DNA from: Rivularia sp034931125
Lineage (GTDB): Bacteria; Cyanobacteriota; Cyanobacteriia; Cyanobacteriales; Nostocaceae
Length of the DNA stretch: 64,000 bases
Direction of reading: 5' to 3'
Assembly: GCF_034931125.1 (NCBI RefSeq)
Contig: NZ_JAYGHM010000029.1
Location: 1-64,000 of the forward strand
In this document: positions 45,939 to 54,972 of the stretch, piece after piece
Layout of the letters: every line of letters starts with the position of its first letter
How positions within the stretch are numbered: the first letter of the stretch is position 1
The notes under the pieces: model-generated
Databases searched by the model: none
What the model was told of the DNA's origin: nothing
Seen by the model: the letters and a program-made list of their open reading frames with translations, nothing else
Program-made: the position numbers and the translations under genes

Positions 45939-47411
45939 TTACCCAACTAATTCCACCATTTCGCGGACGTTTCCTTTTACTCCACCGACACCTTGAGTAA
46001 AATTACGGTCTTTACGCACAATCATCTTGATACCGTTTTTTGGTGACATAACTATTAATCCGAAACGGTCTATTCTTTGGTTTTGGATGTACTCTAAGCG
46101 GTATTTTTGCAATAACATTGATAATACAATTTTAATTTCCATCATGGCAAAACCTGCGCCGATACAAACACGACTCCCGGCGCTGAAAGGGTTATATTCA
46201 AACATTGTTGGTTCAAACGTCTCCCATCTTCGGGGGTTAAATTTCTCCGGTTCGGAATAAATTTCAGCTAGATGATGAGTTTGGTAAATGCTCACAAAAA
46301 CTTCCGTTCCTTTGGGTAATTCATAACCTCCAAGTTCTGTTGCTTGGGAGGTGACACGTCCATTCCAAGGTACGGGAGTTAAGACGCGCATACTTTCTTT
46401 GATAACTCTTTCTAATAAAGGTAATTTTGATAATTGTTCAACAGTTGGGGCTTCTCCATTGAGTACGCTTTGCAATTCATCTACTACATCTTGCGCGATT
46501 TGGGGATGTTGCGATAAAAGAAATAGTGTCCAAGTGAGCGCATTCGCACTGGTTTCATGTCCTGCTGCAAAGATCACCCCTGCGTGTCCTAAAAGTTCAT
46601 CTTCGCTCAACTTCAATCCAGTTTCAGCATCTTGCGCTTGAATTAGCATGGAAATGACATCTTCATCATTATTGCTAACCTGTTTGCGATGAATTAGCTG
46701 ACGCATTTCTTCATCAAGCTGGGCGAATAAATTGAGTAATTTATGGTATGGGAGTCCTGGAATATCAAAAGGTAAAAGCGCGATCGCTAACTTTCCGTTC
46801 ATCCCCAATGCTTCTTGCAAAATTTGTCCGATGCAAGCACCTTCTTCACCAATATCGCTACCAAACAAGGTTTTAGTCGCTACTCGTAGGGTTAGAAGTC
46901 GCATTACTTGAGCAATATCAACCGGCTCGTTAATTGTTAATTGGTCAAGTTGCGATCGCGTAATAGCAACCATGTCATCGCGGTAAGAATCAATACGTTG
47001 CTTATGAAAAGCTGGCATTAAAAGTTGGCGATGTTGACGGTGAGTTGCGCTATTAACACCGAATAAACCGACACCAAAATGCTTTAAAGGTTCCGTTCGC
47101 GGTGAATCATTCCGCTGCTTGTACATCCTCCCGGATAAAGGATATTTATAATAAATTTCGTGCTGACTAGTGACTGTACGCACGTTGTCGGCACCACAAG
47201 TAAAAACCGTACCAGGACATTCCGCAAGTGGCGAGTATATATGAGTACCACCGCCCGCTGTCATCGACACAACAGAACCATAAGTTTCAAATAAAGGGCG
47301 CGTATATCCTATAGAATCTTTACTAAAACGTAAAATCATCGGTAAACGCCCTAAGATTGGATTTACAGGGGGTCCGGGTACATTTAATTTTGGTAGATTA
47401 GCTGTAGTCAT
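45939..47411 (-). CDS. Cytochrome P450 (CYP110-like)
   Basis: A 490-residue soluble P450. The I-helix oxygen-activation motif is AGHETSANALTW (residue about 285), the K-helix ExxR is ESMR in VIKESMRVLTP, and the haem-binding loop is NPFSAGSRVCIGAGFAMME with the proximal Cys at about residue 418; the usual first Gly of FGxGxRxCxG is Ser here (FSAG). Cyanobacterial CYP110 enzymes hydroxylate fatty acids or terpenes. Its start at 47411 (MTTANLPKLNVPGPP) is typical of the family. No ferredoxin or terpene synthase gene is adjacent, so the substrate is unknown. Confidence 0.92.
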   Translation of the reverse strand: MTTANLPKLNVPGPPVNPILGRLPMILRFSKDSIGYTRPLFETYGSVVSMTAGGGTHIYSPLAECPGTVFTCGADNVRTVTSQHEIYYKYPLSGRMYKQRNDSPRTEPLKHFGVGLFGVNSATHRQHRQLLMPAFHKQRIDSYRDDMVAITRSQLDQLTINEPVDIAQVMRLLTLRVATKTLFGSDIGEEGACIGQILQEALGMNGKLAIALLPFDIPGLPYHKLLNLFAQLDEEMRQLIHRKQVSNNDEDVISMLIQAQDAETGLKLSEDELLGHAGVIFAAGHETSANALTWTLFLLSQHPQIAQDVVDELQSVLNGEAPTVEQLSKLPLLERVIKESMRVLTPVPWNGRVTSQATELGGYELPKGTEVFVSIYQTHHLAEIYSEPEKFNPRRWETFEPTMFEYNPFSAGSRVCIGAGFAMMEIKIVLSMLLQKYRLEYIQNQRIDRFGLIVMSPKNGIKMIVRKDRNFTQGVGGVKGNVREMVELVG

Positions 47412-47448
47412 TTTTAAAGGTCAAAGGTTAAAGGTTAAATAACTCCTA

Positions 47449-47564
47449 ATACCGTTTCTGTATAGAGATACGCCGAATTCAGCCTACGAAGGTAGGCTTT
47501 GTTTGGGTAGCCCCACTCTTCCAGAGTGAGGGCGATTTAGTGCAGCCTCATACAGAATTGGTAT
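47449..47564. mobile_element. MITE-like inverted-repeat element (116 bp)
   Basis: The ends ATACCGTTTCTGTA (47449-47462) and TACAGAATTGGTAT (47551-47564) are inverted repeats with 12 of 14 matches. Two small hairpins lie inside (CCTACGAAGGTAGG; CACTCTTCCAGAGTG). It is non-coding, in the gap between petJ and the P450 gene. Confidence 0.7.
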
Positions 47565-47594
47565 AAATCCTAACTCCTAACTCCTAACTTTTTA

Positions 47595-47930
47595 TCACTT
47601 TCGCCAATTATTTTCAGCTTGGTTTAAAACATAGGTGGCTACAGTTTGAATTTCTGATTCACTCAAACGGTCTTTGTAAGCTGACATATTGTTTTTACCG
47701 TAGGTCACAATATGAGAAATCGCTTCCACAGAATCCATATTATATTTTTTTAAAGCTTTAATTTGCAAATTTTTACCGCGTCGAATAATATTACCACCAT
47801 TAATATGACAACCAGCGCAATTTGCTGCAAAGATTTTTGCTCCATCATCTGTATCAGCAAAAGCTGGTTGTTGTAAACTCATTATCAATAGTAAAGACGT
47901 TAATAATGCAAACTTTATAAAATATTTCAT
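47595..47930 (-). CDS. petJ: Cytochrome c6
   Basis: A 111-residue precursor. The signal peptide (residues 1-25, FALLTSLLLIMSLQQPAFA) is cleaved before DTDDG and sends it to the thylakoid lumen. The haem site CAGCH is at about residues 38-42 and the axial Met lies in YGKNNMSAYKDRL. It carries electrons from the cytochrome b6f complex to photosystem I or cytochrome oxidase, replacing plastocyanin under low copper. The extended IIRRGKNLQIKALKKYNMDSVEAI region matches the family. It stands alone; copper-dependent control is known for petJ but no site is identified here. Confidence 0.95.
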   Translation of the reverse strand: MKYFIKFALLTSLLLIMSLQQPAFADTDDGAKIFAANCAGCHINGGNIIRRGKNLQIKALKKYNMDSVEAISHIVTYGKNNMSAYKDRLSESEIQTVATYVLNQAENNWRK

Positions 47931-48153
47931 TGCGATCGATATTGAATTGAGGTTATATTAGGTTATATCTAACTTTATCACTTTTCAATTACCAGTTTCT
48001 AACTACTATAAATATACCCGCTCAAATAAATATTTGATTTTTATAGCTATTTTCTACCTAAAGGATGTACCACAGAAGAAAATGGTACGTCACTATATAG
48101 AGGAGACATTATCTCAACAAAATTTTCTAAATTTTTTTGCATAGGTATAGAAT

Positions 48154-48918
48154 ATGGCTGACAATATCAAAGAGCAAATTAAAACAGACTTACAACAAGT
48201 CAAAGAAACCGGACAGCAAAGAGTTGATAGAATTAGAGAAATTGTTCGACTTGCTGTGGGTGGAGTGGTTTCCGAATTTAAAGAAGGTTCTGTTGAACTT
48301 CGCACCCTAATTAAAGATGCTGTTTCTGCTGTAGCTGAAAACTTACAAGAAAGAGGTAGCGAAGTCAAAGAAGAAATTACTGCATCTATTGAAGGTGCTG
48401 TGGAAGCTGTTGATAGTAAGCGACGAGAAGCTTTAAATAAAACTCAAACGGAAGTTAAGCAACTACAAGCTCAAATCGATCAAGAAGAAGATAAAATTCA
48501 GGAAGAAGTTGAAGGTATTTTAAGCGAAATTCAAAATACAACTCAAGGAAAATCTTCCGAAGCTCAAACCGCAATTCAATCTGCTGTTGAAAGCATAAAA
48601 AACAGCGAAGAAGCTTCTTTGTTAAAGAAACGTTACGCTCAATTACAAGCACAGTTAGCAGTTGTACGAGCAAATTTAGCCGCACGATATGGTGGTGATG
48701 ATGTTAGCGTACAAACCTATTTGGATGATGCTAAAACCTGGTATGAAAAAGCTCTTCCTCAAGGAGAAGAGATAGTTTCTCAAGTGAAAGACAAGCATTC
48801 CGATATGGAAATGAAGCTTGGTGAAGCAGGTAGTTCATTAGCTAAAAAAGAACGTCAGCTAAAACAAAAATTAAGAGAGTTACTTTTAACAACTGCTCAA
48901 TGGTTGAAAGAGAAGTAA
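48154..48918 (+). CDS. Helical coiled-coil protein conserved in cyanobacteria
   Basis: A 254-residue protein, almost entirely charged amphipathic helix with many Glu, Lys, Gln and Ala. Residues 1-90 show 11-residue-like periodicity similar to apolipoprotein or LEA-type repeats (VRLAVGGVVSEFKEGSVELR), 90-150 form a coiled coil, and 160-254 end with KKERQLKQKLRELLLTTAQW. No signal peptide or membrane helix. Such proteins may bind lipid surfaces or act under stress; no function is established. The ATG at 48154 lies close after a short AT-rich leader. A strong hairpin with T-run ends the transcript. Confidence 0.8.
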   Translation: MADNIKEQIKTDLQQVKETGQQRVDRIREIVRLAVGGVVSEFKEGSVELRTLIKDAVSAVAENLQERGSEVKEEITASIEGAVEAVDSKRREALNKTQTEVKQLQAQIDQEEDKIQEEVEGILSEIQNTTQGKSSEAQTAIQSAVESIKNSEEASLLKKRYAQLQAQLAVVRANLAARYGGDDVSVQTYLDDAKTWYEKALPQGEEIVSQVKDKHSDMEMKLGEAGSSLAKKERQLKQKLRELLLTTAQWLKEK

Positions 48919-48961
48919 ATCAAGAATAAACAGATTGCCGTTTTAGGATGAATATAAATGT

Positions 48962-48988
48962 AGAGACGTAGCAATGCTACGTCTTTTT
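48962..48988 (+). terminator. Intrinsic terminator / dispersed palindrome
   Basis: GACGTAGCA and TGCTACGTC form a perfect stem followed by TTTTT, 45 bases after the coiled-coil gene. It resembles the hairpin at 18316-18340 (AGAGACGT core), so the element is repeated in the genome. Confidence 0.75.
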
Positions 48989-49014
48989 AATTTATAATTT
49001 TTAACTGATAAGCC

Positions 49015-49145
49015 AATACCGCTTAGTTAAACCCGAAAATAATCGTCAGGAATCGGGCTTTTAAATAAATGGGAGTATCTGTAACACATTTACATTTATA
49101 AAAACCCGACTTTCCAACCCGATATTTTCTTAACTGAACCGTATT
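49015..49145. mobile_element. MITE-like inverted-repeat element (131 bp)
   Basis: Ends AATACCGCTTAGTTAA (49015-49030) and TTAACTGAACCGTATT (49130-49145) are inverted with 13 of 16 matches. Internal CGGGCTTT / AAACCCG-like segments can also pair. No coding capacity. Confidence 0.6.
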
Positions 49146-49166
49146 GACTTAAAGATTTAAAATTAA

Positions 49167-49189
49167 AAGGGCGGATATTATCCACCCTT
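49167..49189 (-). terminator. Probable terminator of the Pmp3-like gene
   Basis: AAGGGTGGAT and ATCCGCCCTT (minus strand) form a 10-bp stem with one mismatch and a three-base loop, followed by TTTAATTTT. Confidence 0.65.
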
Positions 49190-49227
49190 CCTTTGAAAGT
49201 AAATATTTATTTATGGAAGACAGCAAA

Positions 49228-49404
49228 CTATACGTTTCCTTCTCGATTCAGTTCGTTATGCTTAGTAATTGCCCATAAAGCATGAATGCTTCCGGGAAGC
49301 CAACCTAACAAAGTTAATCCAATATTAATGAATAGGGTTGGACCGACTCCATAAGTTAAGAAAATACCAACTGGAGGTACAAGTAAGCCAAGTAGAAGTT
49401 TCAT
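49228..49404 (-). CDS. Pmp3/YqaE family small membrane protein
   Basis: A 58-residue protein starting MKLLLGLLVPPVGIFLTYGVG, with two membrane helices and the family motif TLLGWLPGSIHALWAI. I use the ATG at 49404; a further upstream start would add 17 polar residues not found in the family. Pmp3-type proteins affect membrane potential and salt or cold tolerance in plants and yeast; the cyanobacterial role is not established. It is followed by its own terminator. Confidence 0.88.
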   Translation of the reverse strand: MKLLLGLLVPPVGIFLTYGVGPTLFINIGLTLLGWLPGSIHALWAITKHNELNREGNV

Positions 49405-49526
49405 GTTTGTTGTTATTTGAATTAGGATTGTTTGACTTGATCGGAGACTAACCAAAATTTACGAATCTATCTAAAGATATATTTTGGTTTCAGAATTGAA
49501 AGCTTATCGTATTTACTATTAATTAA

Positions 49527-49922
49527 CTAGTTAGAAGGTAACTCAGCTTTGTTGCTTGCTTTGGTACCTGCAATAAGATTTTTCTCTACAAAGTAGTTGC
49601 TAATGAAGGTGTTAGCAAAGGACATAACTACGGGAGCGAGGAAAAAAGCGATTATTCCCTTAACTGCAAATCCAGGAGTGAAAGCAGCAGCTAACCAGAA
49701 ACAAAGTCCGTTAACTACAAGTGAAAATGCTCCTAATGTAACTAAATTAATCGGAAGGGACAGTGTTGATACAACTGGCTTAATCGAAGCATTTACTAAA
49801 CCAATTACCAAACCAGCAATTAAAGCGGTTGGAAAGTTAGCGAGGTTCACACCTGGAACTACTATGTCAACGATTAGCAAACTCAATGCGGTTGCTAGGG
49901 TTGTTAAAAATATGCCTAACAT
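49527..49922 (-). CDS. 4-TM holin-superfamily-IV-like membrane protein
   Basis: A 131-residue protein with four membrane helices (about residues 4-22, 29-48, 58-80 and 88-112) and the family pattern NFPTALIAGLVIGLVNASIKPV and SLPINLVTLGAFSLVVNGLCFWLAA. These match the Mycobacterial 4 TMS phage holin family (Pfam Phage_holin_4_2), which in bacteria is mostly chromosomal and of unknown role. The C-terminus is soluble and polar. There are no phage genes nearby, so it should not be read as a phage remnant. Confidence 0.87.
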   Translation of the reverse strand: MLGIFLTTLATALSLLIVDIVVPGVNLANFPTALIAGLVIGLVNASIKPVVSTLSLPINLVTLGAFSLVVNGLCFWLAAAFTPGFAVKGIIAFFLAPVVMSFANTFISNYFVEKNLIAGTKASNKAELPSN

Positions 49923-50323
49923 AATCTCTACCTAAAAAAAACGTTTTTTGAACTCATATATACATAATGAACAATTTGGTTAACTCTAACCTCTCTAACA
50001 AGATAGATTTGGTTTATATCAAAAGATAGGTAAGGAGGAATAGGGCATAATAAACGTTTAGAAATTTTTAAGTATCAGTTTTCAAATTATAAATTGTATA
50101 TTTTCTAATTTAGATTTAATTTAGAAGTCCCCACTTCTTGCAGATACTCCTTGCTTAAACGAGATGCTTAATTAGTGAAAGCGTATGTACTTGTGTCAAA
50201 ATATTAAGATAAATGAAGCTAATACATCTATGCGAAACTACTCATTGCCAATTAGAATCTAGCAAAGTCGGGGTATAAACTAAAAAGCCCCAAGGTAAAA
50301 CCACTAACAAGAAACGAATCGTT
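49923..50323. other. Gene-free stretch upstream of ftsW
   Basis: 401 AT-rich bases separate the holin-like gene (minus) from ftsW (plus). No open frame, RNA gene or strong hairpin is visible; it should contain both promoters. Confidence 0.5.
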
Positions 50324-51535
50324 GTGAAATTGAAATTAAGTCGTTTGATTCCATTCCTTGATGAAACTGTATCTAGTTGGGCGTTGGAAGCACGTCTGTT
50401 ACGCTGGTTAACATTAGTTTGGTTGTTCGTAGGTTTAGCCGTGCTATTTTCGGCTTCTTACCCAGTTGCTGACGTTAAGCATGGTGATGGGCTTTACTTT
50501 TTCAAACGTCAACTGATAACTGTATTCTTGGGTTTGATATTCTTCAATATCATTGTCAATTTACCTTTTCGCAAAATAATTGGGGTATCCCATTGGTTGC
50601 TATTATTGTTTTTGGGGTTGATTATTCTTACTTTAGTTCCGGGTTTGGGAACTAAGGGGGTTTACGGTACGAGTCGTTGGTTCTCTATTGCAGGATTTCC
50701 CGTTCAACCTTCGGAATTTATTAAACCTTTTTTGGTATTGCAGAGTGCGCGAGTTTTTGGACAGTGGGATAGACTTAGCTGGGGAATTCGTATTGCTTGG
50801 TTAGTGGTTTTTGGTTTGGTATTGTTAGGAATTCTCGCACAACCCAATTTGAGTACCACCGCACTTTGCGGTATGACTATATGGTTAATCGCGCTCGCTG
50901 CTGGTTTACCTTACAAATATTTGGGAGGTAGTGCTGGTGCAGGAGTCATACTCGCGCTTTTGAGCGTTACCGTCAATACATATCAACGCACGCGGATTAC
51001 CTCTTTTTTGAATCCTTGGGATGACCCTCAAAATACAGGTTATCAGTTAGTTCAAAGTTTATTGGCAATTGGTTCTGGCAATACTTGGGGTGCAGGATTT
51101 GGACTTTCGCAACAAAAACTTTCTTGGCTACCAATTCAGGATAGTGACTTTATTTTTGCTGTATTTGCTGAAGAATTCGGCTATGTTGGCAGCTTGACAC
51201 TGTTAGTAATGTTAGCTGTATTTGCAACTTTAGGATTAGTTGTAGCTCTCAAAGCTAAAAATATAATCTACAGATTATCGGCAATTGGTATTACTACTTT
51301 ACTTGCGGGACAATCATTTATAAATATTGGTGTTGCTAGTGGAGTTTTACCTACTACAGGTTTACCTTTACCATTTTTTAGTTACGGCGGAAGTTCGATA
51401 ATTGCTACATTGGTTTTAACAGCTTTATTAATTAGAGTTGCTAGAGAAAGTAACGAAGCCGAGATAGTTCCATTACGAAGACAGCCGCCAAAATCTCAAA
51501 GAGAGCAGCGGTTTTTACATAAAAATAAGCTTTAG
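50324..51535 (+). CDS. ftsW: FtsW/RodA-family lipid II polymerase
   Basis: A 403-residue SEDS protein with about ten membrane helices. Family motifs are present: GTKGVYGTSRWFSIAGFPVQPSEFIKP, LSWLPIQDSDFIFAVFAEEFGYVG with the catalytic-type Asp, and TTGLPLPFFSYGGSS. SEDS proteins polymerise peptidoglycan glycan strands, with a class B PBP as partner. FtsW serves septation and RodA elongation; the sequence PTTGLPLPFFSYGGSSI fits FtsW but I cannot fully exclude RodA. The start is GTG at 50324. rsmH, often near division genes, follows 346 bases downstream on the same strand. Confidence 0.88.
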   Translation: MKLKLSRLIPFLDETVSSWALEARLLRWLTLVWLFVGLAVLFSASYPVADVKHGDGLYFFKRQLITVFLGLIFFNIIVNLPFRKIIGVSHWLLLLFLGLIILTLVPGLGTKGVYGTSRWFSIAGFPVQPSEFIKPFLVLQSARVFGQWDRLSWGIRIAWLVVFGLVLLGILAQPNLSTTALCGMTIWLIALAAGLPYKYLGGSAGAGVILALLSVTVNTYQRTRITSFLNPWDDPQNTGYQLVQSLLAIGSGNTWGAGFGLSQQKLSWLPIQDSDFIFAVFAEEFGYVGSLTLLVMLAVFATLGLVVALKAKNIIYRLSAIGITTLLAGQSFINIGVASGVLPTTGLPLPFFSYGGSSIIATLVLTALLIRVARESNEAEIVPLRRQPPKSQREQRFLHKNKL

Positions 51536-51640
51536 TTTGATACTTATTATTCATGAAATATTAAGTGTATTAGCCGCGATCGCAACGCTTTTAACACCCT
51601 ATCTGATAATTAATAATTGCCATCGTATTTGTATCGGAGA

Positions 51641-51703
51641 ACCTCACCTCGCCGTACTGCACCCCTCTCCTTACCAAGGAGAGGGGATGGGGGTGAGGTT
51701 TTT
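51641..51703 (+). terminator. Long palindromic element after ftsW
   Basis: CCCCTCTCCTT (51662-51672) and AAGGAGAGGGG (51676-51686) form an 11-bp GC-rich stem, with outer CCTCACC/GGTGAGG and a following TTTTTG. It could end the ftsW transcript; it also looks like a dispersed repeat inserted into older sequence. Confidence 0.65.
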
Positions 51704-51881
51704 GTACTCTATTCACCTGAAAAGCGCTATATTCTCGAACCTAGTTACGCGATCGCAATCTCGGCTTTTGCTTTAGTTTATCGTTTTAGCAGACTGCGCG
51801 ATCAAAAAAAATAATTTTATTAATCCTGTAATGTAGTTAATAAATCCATAAGCCCCGTCCAAAATCTTTAAAAAATCTATC

Positions 51882-52787
51882 ATGATTAACGAATCGCCAA
51901 TATCATCTAATATCGAAACACCTGCTTTTTTACATATTCCCGTTTTAGGAAAGGAAATAATTGCAGGTTTGGCGATACGCAGTAACGGACATTATTTAGA
52001 TACAACAGTTGGTGGTGGTGGGCATTCGCGTTTAATTTTAGATGCTGCACCGGATACCAAAATAACGGCGATCGATCAAGATGAAGATGCTTTAACGGCA
52101 GCAAAAAATAATTTGGCTAAGTATGGGAATCGTGTAGAATTTGTCCACAGTAATTTCGCATTTTACGAGTTTCCACGCAATACTTTTGACGGGATTATTG
52201 CAGATTTAGGAGTTAGTTCTTACCATTTGGACAATCCGGAAAGGGGTTTTAGTTTTCGTCACGAAGCCGAACTTGATATGCGGATGGATAGAAGTCAGTT
52301 GCTAACTGCTGCTGAAGCGATAAATCATTGGGATGAGGAGGAATTAGCAAATATTTTCTTTAAATATGGTGAGGAACGGTTATCAAGACGTATTGCTAGA
52401 CGTATTGTGGAAAAACGACCATTTCATACTACAACTGAGTTAGCGGAAACGATATCTTATTGCGTTCCTCGGAAGTATCGCTACGGCAGAATTCACCCCG
52501 CAACTCGGGTTTTCCAAGGTTTACGAATTGCTATAAATGATGAATTAAAGTCTTTAGAAACTCTTTTAGAAAAAGCACCGGACGCACTTGTTGAAGGTGG
52601 AAAAATCGCAATTATTAGTTTTCATAGTTTGGAAGACAGAATAGTTAAACACGCTTTCAAAGATTCACCATCGTTAAAGGTGTTGACAAAAAAGCCGATT
52701 ATTGCACAAGAAGAGGAAATTTCGACTAATCCCCGCTCTCGTTCTGCTAAATTGAGAATAGCTGAGTTGGTTAGCAGTGAACAGTGA
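51882..52787 (+). CDS. rsmH: 16S rRNA m4C1402 methyltransferase RsmH (MraW)
   Basis: A 301-residue enzyme. The SAM-binding motif is HYLDTTVGGGGHSRLILDA (residue about 38), followed by ITAIDQDEDAL; FDGIIADLGVSSYHLDNPERGFSFRHEAELDMRMD is the family signature around residue 105, and IISFHSLEDRIVKHAFK ends the fold. It methylates N4 of C1402 in 16S rRNA using SAM. The last residues and stop (SSEQ, TGA) lie in a run of AGCAGTGAACAGTGAGCAG repeats, like other genes here. It lies downstream of ftsW but is probably expressed separately. Confidence 0.96.
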   Translation: MINESPISSNIETPAFLHIPVLGKEIIAGLAIRSNGHYLDTTVGGGGHSRLILDAAPDTKITAIDQDEDALTAAKNNLAKYGNRVEFVHSNFAFYEFPRNTFDGIIADLGVSSYHLDNPERGFSFRHEAELDMRMDRSQLLTAAEAINHWDEEELANIFFKYGEERLSRRIARRIVEKRPFHTTTELAETISYCVPRKYRYGRIHPATRVFQGLRIAINDELKSLETLLEKAPDALVEGGKIAIISFHSLEDRIVKHAFKDSPSLKVLTKKPIIAQEEEISTNPRSRSAKLRIAELVSSEQ

Positions 52788-53649
52788 GCAGTTAGCAGCT
52801 AAACGTCCGCATGGGGCTATATTTACAAGCAGGCTTTATTTTTGTAGTCACACCCTTCTAGTACTTCACCACATTAATTTTGCGGGGTAAGAAATTCGTA
52901 GTGGGAGCGTCTCGCTCCCTGATGGTAACGAGCGAGCGGGACAATTAGCGAGCGGGACAATCCCTGATGGTAACGAGCGAGCGGGACGCTCGCACTACGC
53001 TAACTCCTCATAACTTATGTGGTAGACCAGTAGTACTTCGCTACATTAAATATGATAGGNNNNNNNNNNNNNNNNNNNNNNNNNNNNNNNNNNNNNNNNN
53101 NNNNNNNNNNNNNNNNNNNNNNNNNNNNNNNNNNNNNNNNNNNNNNNNNNNNNNNNNNNNNNNNNNNNNNNNNNNNNNNNNNNNNNNNNNNNNNNNNNNN
53201 NNNNNNNNNNNNNNNNNNNNNNNNNNNNNNNNNNNNNNNNNNNNNNNNNNNNNNNNNNNNNNNNNNNNNNNNNNNNNNNNNNNNNNNNNNNNNNNNNNNN
53301 NNNNNNNNNNNNNNNNNNNNNNNNNNNNNNNNNNNNNNNNNNNNNNNNNNNNNNNNNNNNNNNNNNNNNNNNNNNNNNNNNNNNNNNNNNNNNNNNNNNN
53401 NNNNNNNNNNNNNNNNNNNNNNNNNNNNNNNNNNNNNNNNNNNNNNNNNNNNNNNAGCGAGCTAAGAGCAACCAGCGAGCTAAGAGCAACCAGCGAGCTA
53501 AGAGCAACCAGCGAGCTAAGAGCAACCAGCGAGCGAGACGCATGTCCTTACGGACACGCTGCGCTACCGCACTACCCAAACCTATCAAAAATGAATAATT
53601 TAGACCACTAGGGTGCGGACGGCTTTTTGTAATAATTGATAACTCTTGA
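52788..53649. other. Repeat-rich gene-free region with 396-N gap
   Basis: The sequence before the gap has two copies of a 26-base motif beginning CCCTGATGGTAACGAGCG (52917 and 52962), plus GCGAGCGGGAC units. After the gap four copies of AGCGAGCTAAGAGCAACC (18 bp) are visible at 53456-53527. The run of N at 53060-53455 therefore lies inside tandem repeats. Open frames across it (ATSELR repeats) are not genes. Confidence 0.85.
53456..53527. repeat. 18-bp tandem repeat, four visible copies
   Basis: AGCGAGCTAAGAGCAACC repeats exactly four times from the end of the N gap; the array probably continues into the gap. Confidence 0.95.
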
Positions 53650-54972
53650 CTATTCACTGATAACTGTTCTAGGTAACTCTATACAAAAGGTTGATCCTTC
53701 ACCAAGTGAACTTTCTACGGTAATAGTTCCTTGCATTAAATTTAATAAATCTTTGACTATTGCTAATCCTAATCCCGTTCCTTGGTAGCGACGGGTTTTA
53801 GTTTGATTTACTTGCCTAAATGCTTGGAAAATATAATTTAAATCAATTTCTGAAATACCAATACCTGTATCTTTTACTATAATGATAATTTTATCGTCGT
53901 TTAATTCTTGTAGTTCAACTAATACACTACCAGTTTCTGTAAATTTAATTGCGTTGCAAATTAAGTTAGTTAATAGTTGTTGAATCCGAATAGGGTCATT
54001 AAGCACTTTTACATTTTGAATATTTATATCAATATTTAAAGCGATGTTTTTCTGGTTCGCAAAAAAACGTAAGTCGTCTGTAATTAACTTAAATAACTCT
54101 GTAATATTAAAATACTGTAGATTAAGACTAAATTTTCCTTCTTCTAATTTGGCAAAGTCTAGCATATTATTAATTAGCGTTAATAGCTGTTTGCCATTTC
54201 TGATAATCGTTTCTACCATATTTACTGACTGCGGAGTAAACTGATTTTTGTTTAACCGCAAGAGTACGTCGGAAAAGCCTAAAATGGCATTTAGAGGTGT
54301 ACGCAATTCATGGGATAAAACCGCGATTATTTTCGATTTGAATTCTGCGGCTTCTCGTAGATGCAAATTTTGCAGTTCTACAAAACGTGTTTTTTCTTCT
54401 GCTTGTTTGCGATCGCTAACATTGCGTAATAACCAGCGTATACCAATGCAGTTAGCCTTATTGTCGTTTGTAGTAGTGGCGCTAATTTCACAATCAAACA
54501 AAATCCCCTGAGAATTTTGCAACCCAATTTCCCAATCTCTTAGTTGGGTTTGTTGGCATAAACGAGCTAGCTTTTCGCGAAATTTTCGACGTGCTTGTTG
54601 AGGAACGAAGACTATCAACAGTTTACCAAGAATTCTAGTTTTATCTATAGCAAATAGTTGTGATGCAGCTTGGTTAGCTTCGAGGATTTTGCCATTAATA
54701 TCTGTCACAAGATAACCATCGGGAGCAAAATCAAATAATTCTTGATAGCGCTGACGTTCTTTTTCTATTTCTTGCTGATATTCTACTAATTGCTCGTTTT
54801 GTTGGAGCAATTCTTCTTCTGCTACGTGAAGTTCTTCTAAACTAACACTCAATTGCTCGACAGCTTGAATGAGTAATTCTTGCTGTTGAGGTGCTTCATG
54901 AACTGATTTATATAGTGAATCTGTTTGCTGACGAACTCCTTCTACTTTTCTAATGAATCGATCAAATTTCAT
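53650..54972 (-). CDS. PAS-domain sensor histidine kinase
   Basis: A 440-residue soluble kinase. Residues about 35-75 form a coiled coil (LEELHVAEEELLQQNEQLVE). A PAS domain at about 75-190 (YQELFDFAPDGYLVTDINGKIL; GIRWLLRNVSDRKQAEE) senses an unknown signal. The HisKA domain has VLSHELRTPLNAILGFSDVLL with the phosphorylated His at about residue 220, and HATPase_c has N-box NLICNAIKFTETGSV, G1 DTGIGI and G2 GTGLGLAIV. No receiver domain or membrane helix is present. It is encoded after the CheR-PAS gene on the same strand; this order matches the domain order of fused CheB-CheR-PAS-kinase proteins. The stop lies in a heptamer-like repeat. Confidence 0.9.
   Translation of the reverse strand: MKFDRFIRKVEGVRQQTDSLYKSVHEAPQQQELLIQAVEQLSVSLEELHVAEEELLQQNEQLVEYQQEIEKERQRYQELFDFAPDGYLVTDINGKILEANQAASQLFAIDKTRILGKLLIVFVPQQARRKFREKLARLCQQTQLRDWEIGLQNSQGILFDCEISATTTNDNKANCIGIRWLLRNVSDRKQAEEKTRFVELQNLHLREAAEFKSKIIAVLSHELRTPLNAILGFSDVLLRLNKNQFTPQSVNMVETIIRNGKQLLTLINNMLDFAKLEEGKFSLNLQYFNITELFKLITDDLRFFANQKNIALNIDINIQNVKVLNDPIRIQQLLTNLICNAIKFTETGSVLVELQELNDDKIIIIVKDTGIGISEIDLNYIFQAFRQVNQTKTRRYQGTGLGLAIVKDLLNLMQGTITVESSLGEGSTFCIELPRTVISE

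Noticed and set aside
49527..49922. Prophage remnant because of the holin-like protein
   Set aside because: This holin family is widespread as a chromosomal gene and no other phage gene is in the window.
52967..53657. Long open frames on both strands across the N gap
   Set aside because: Almost all residues are unknown because of N, and the readable ends are translations of an 18-bp repeat.
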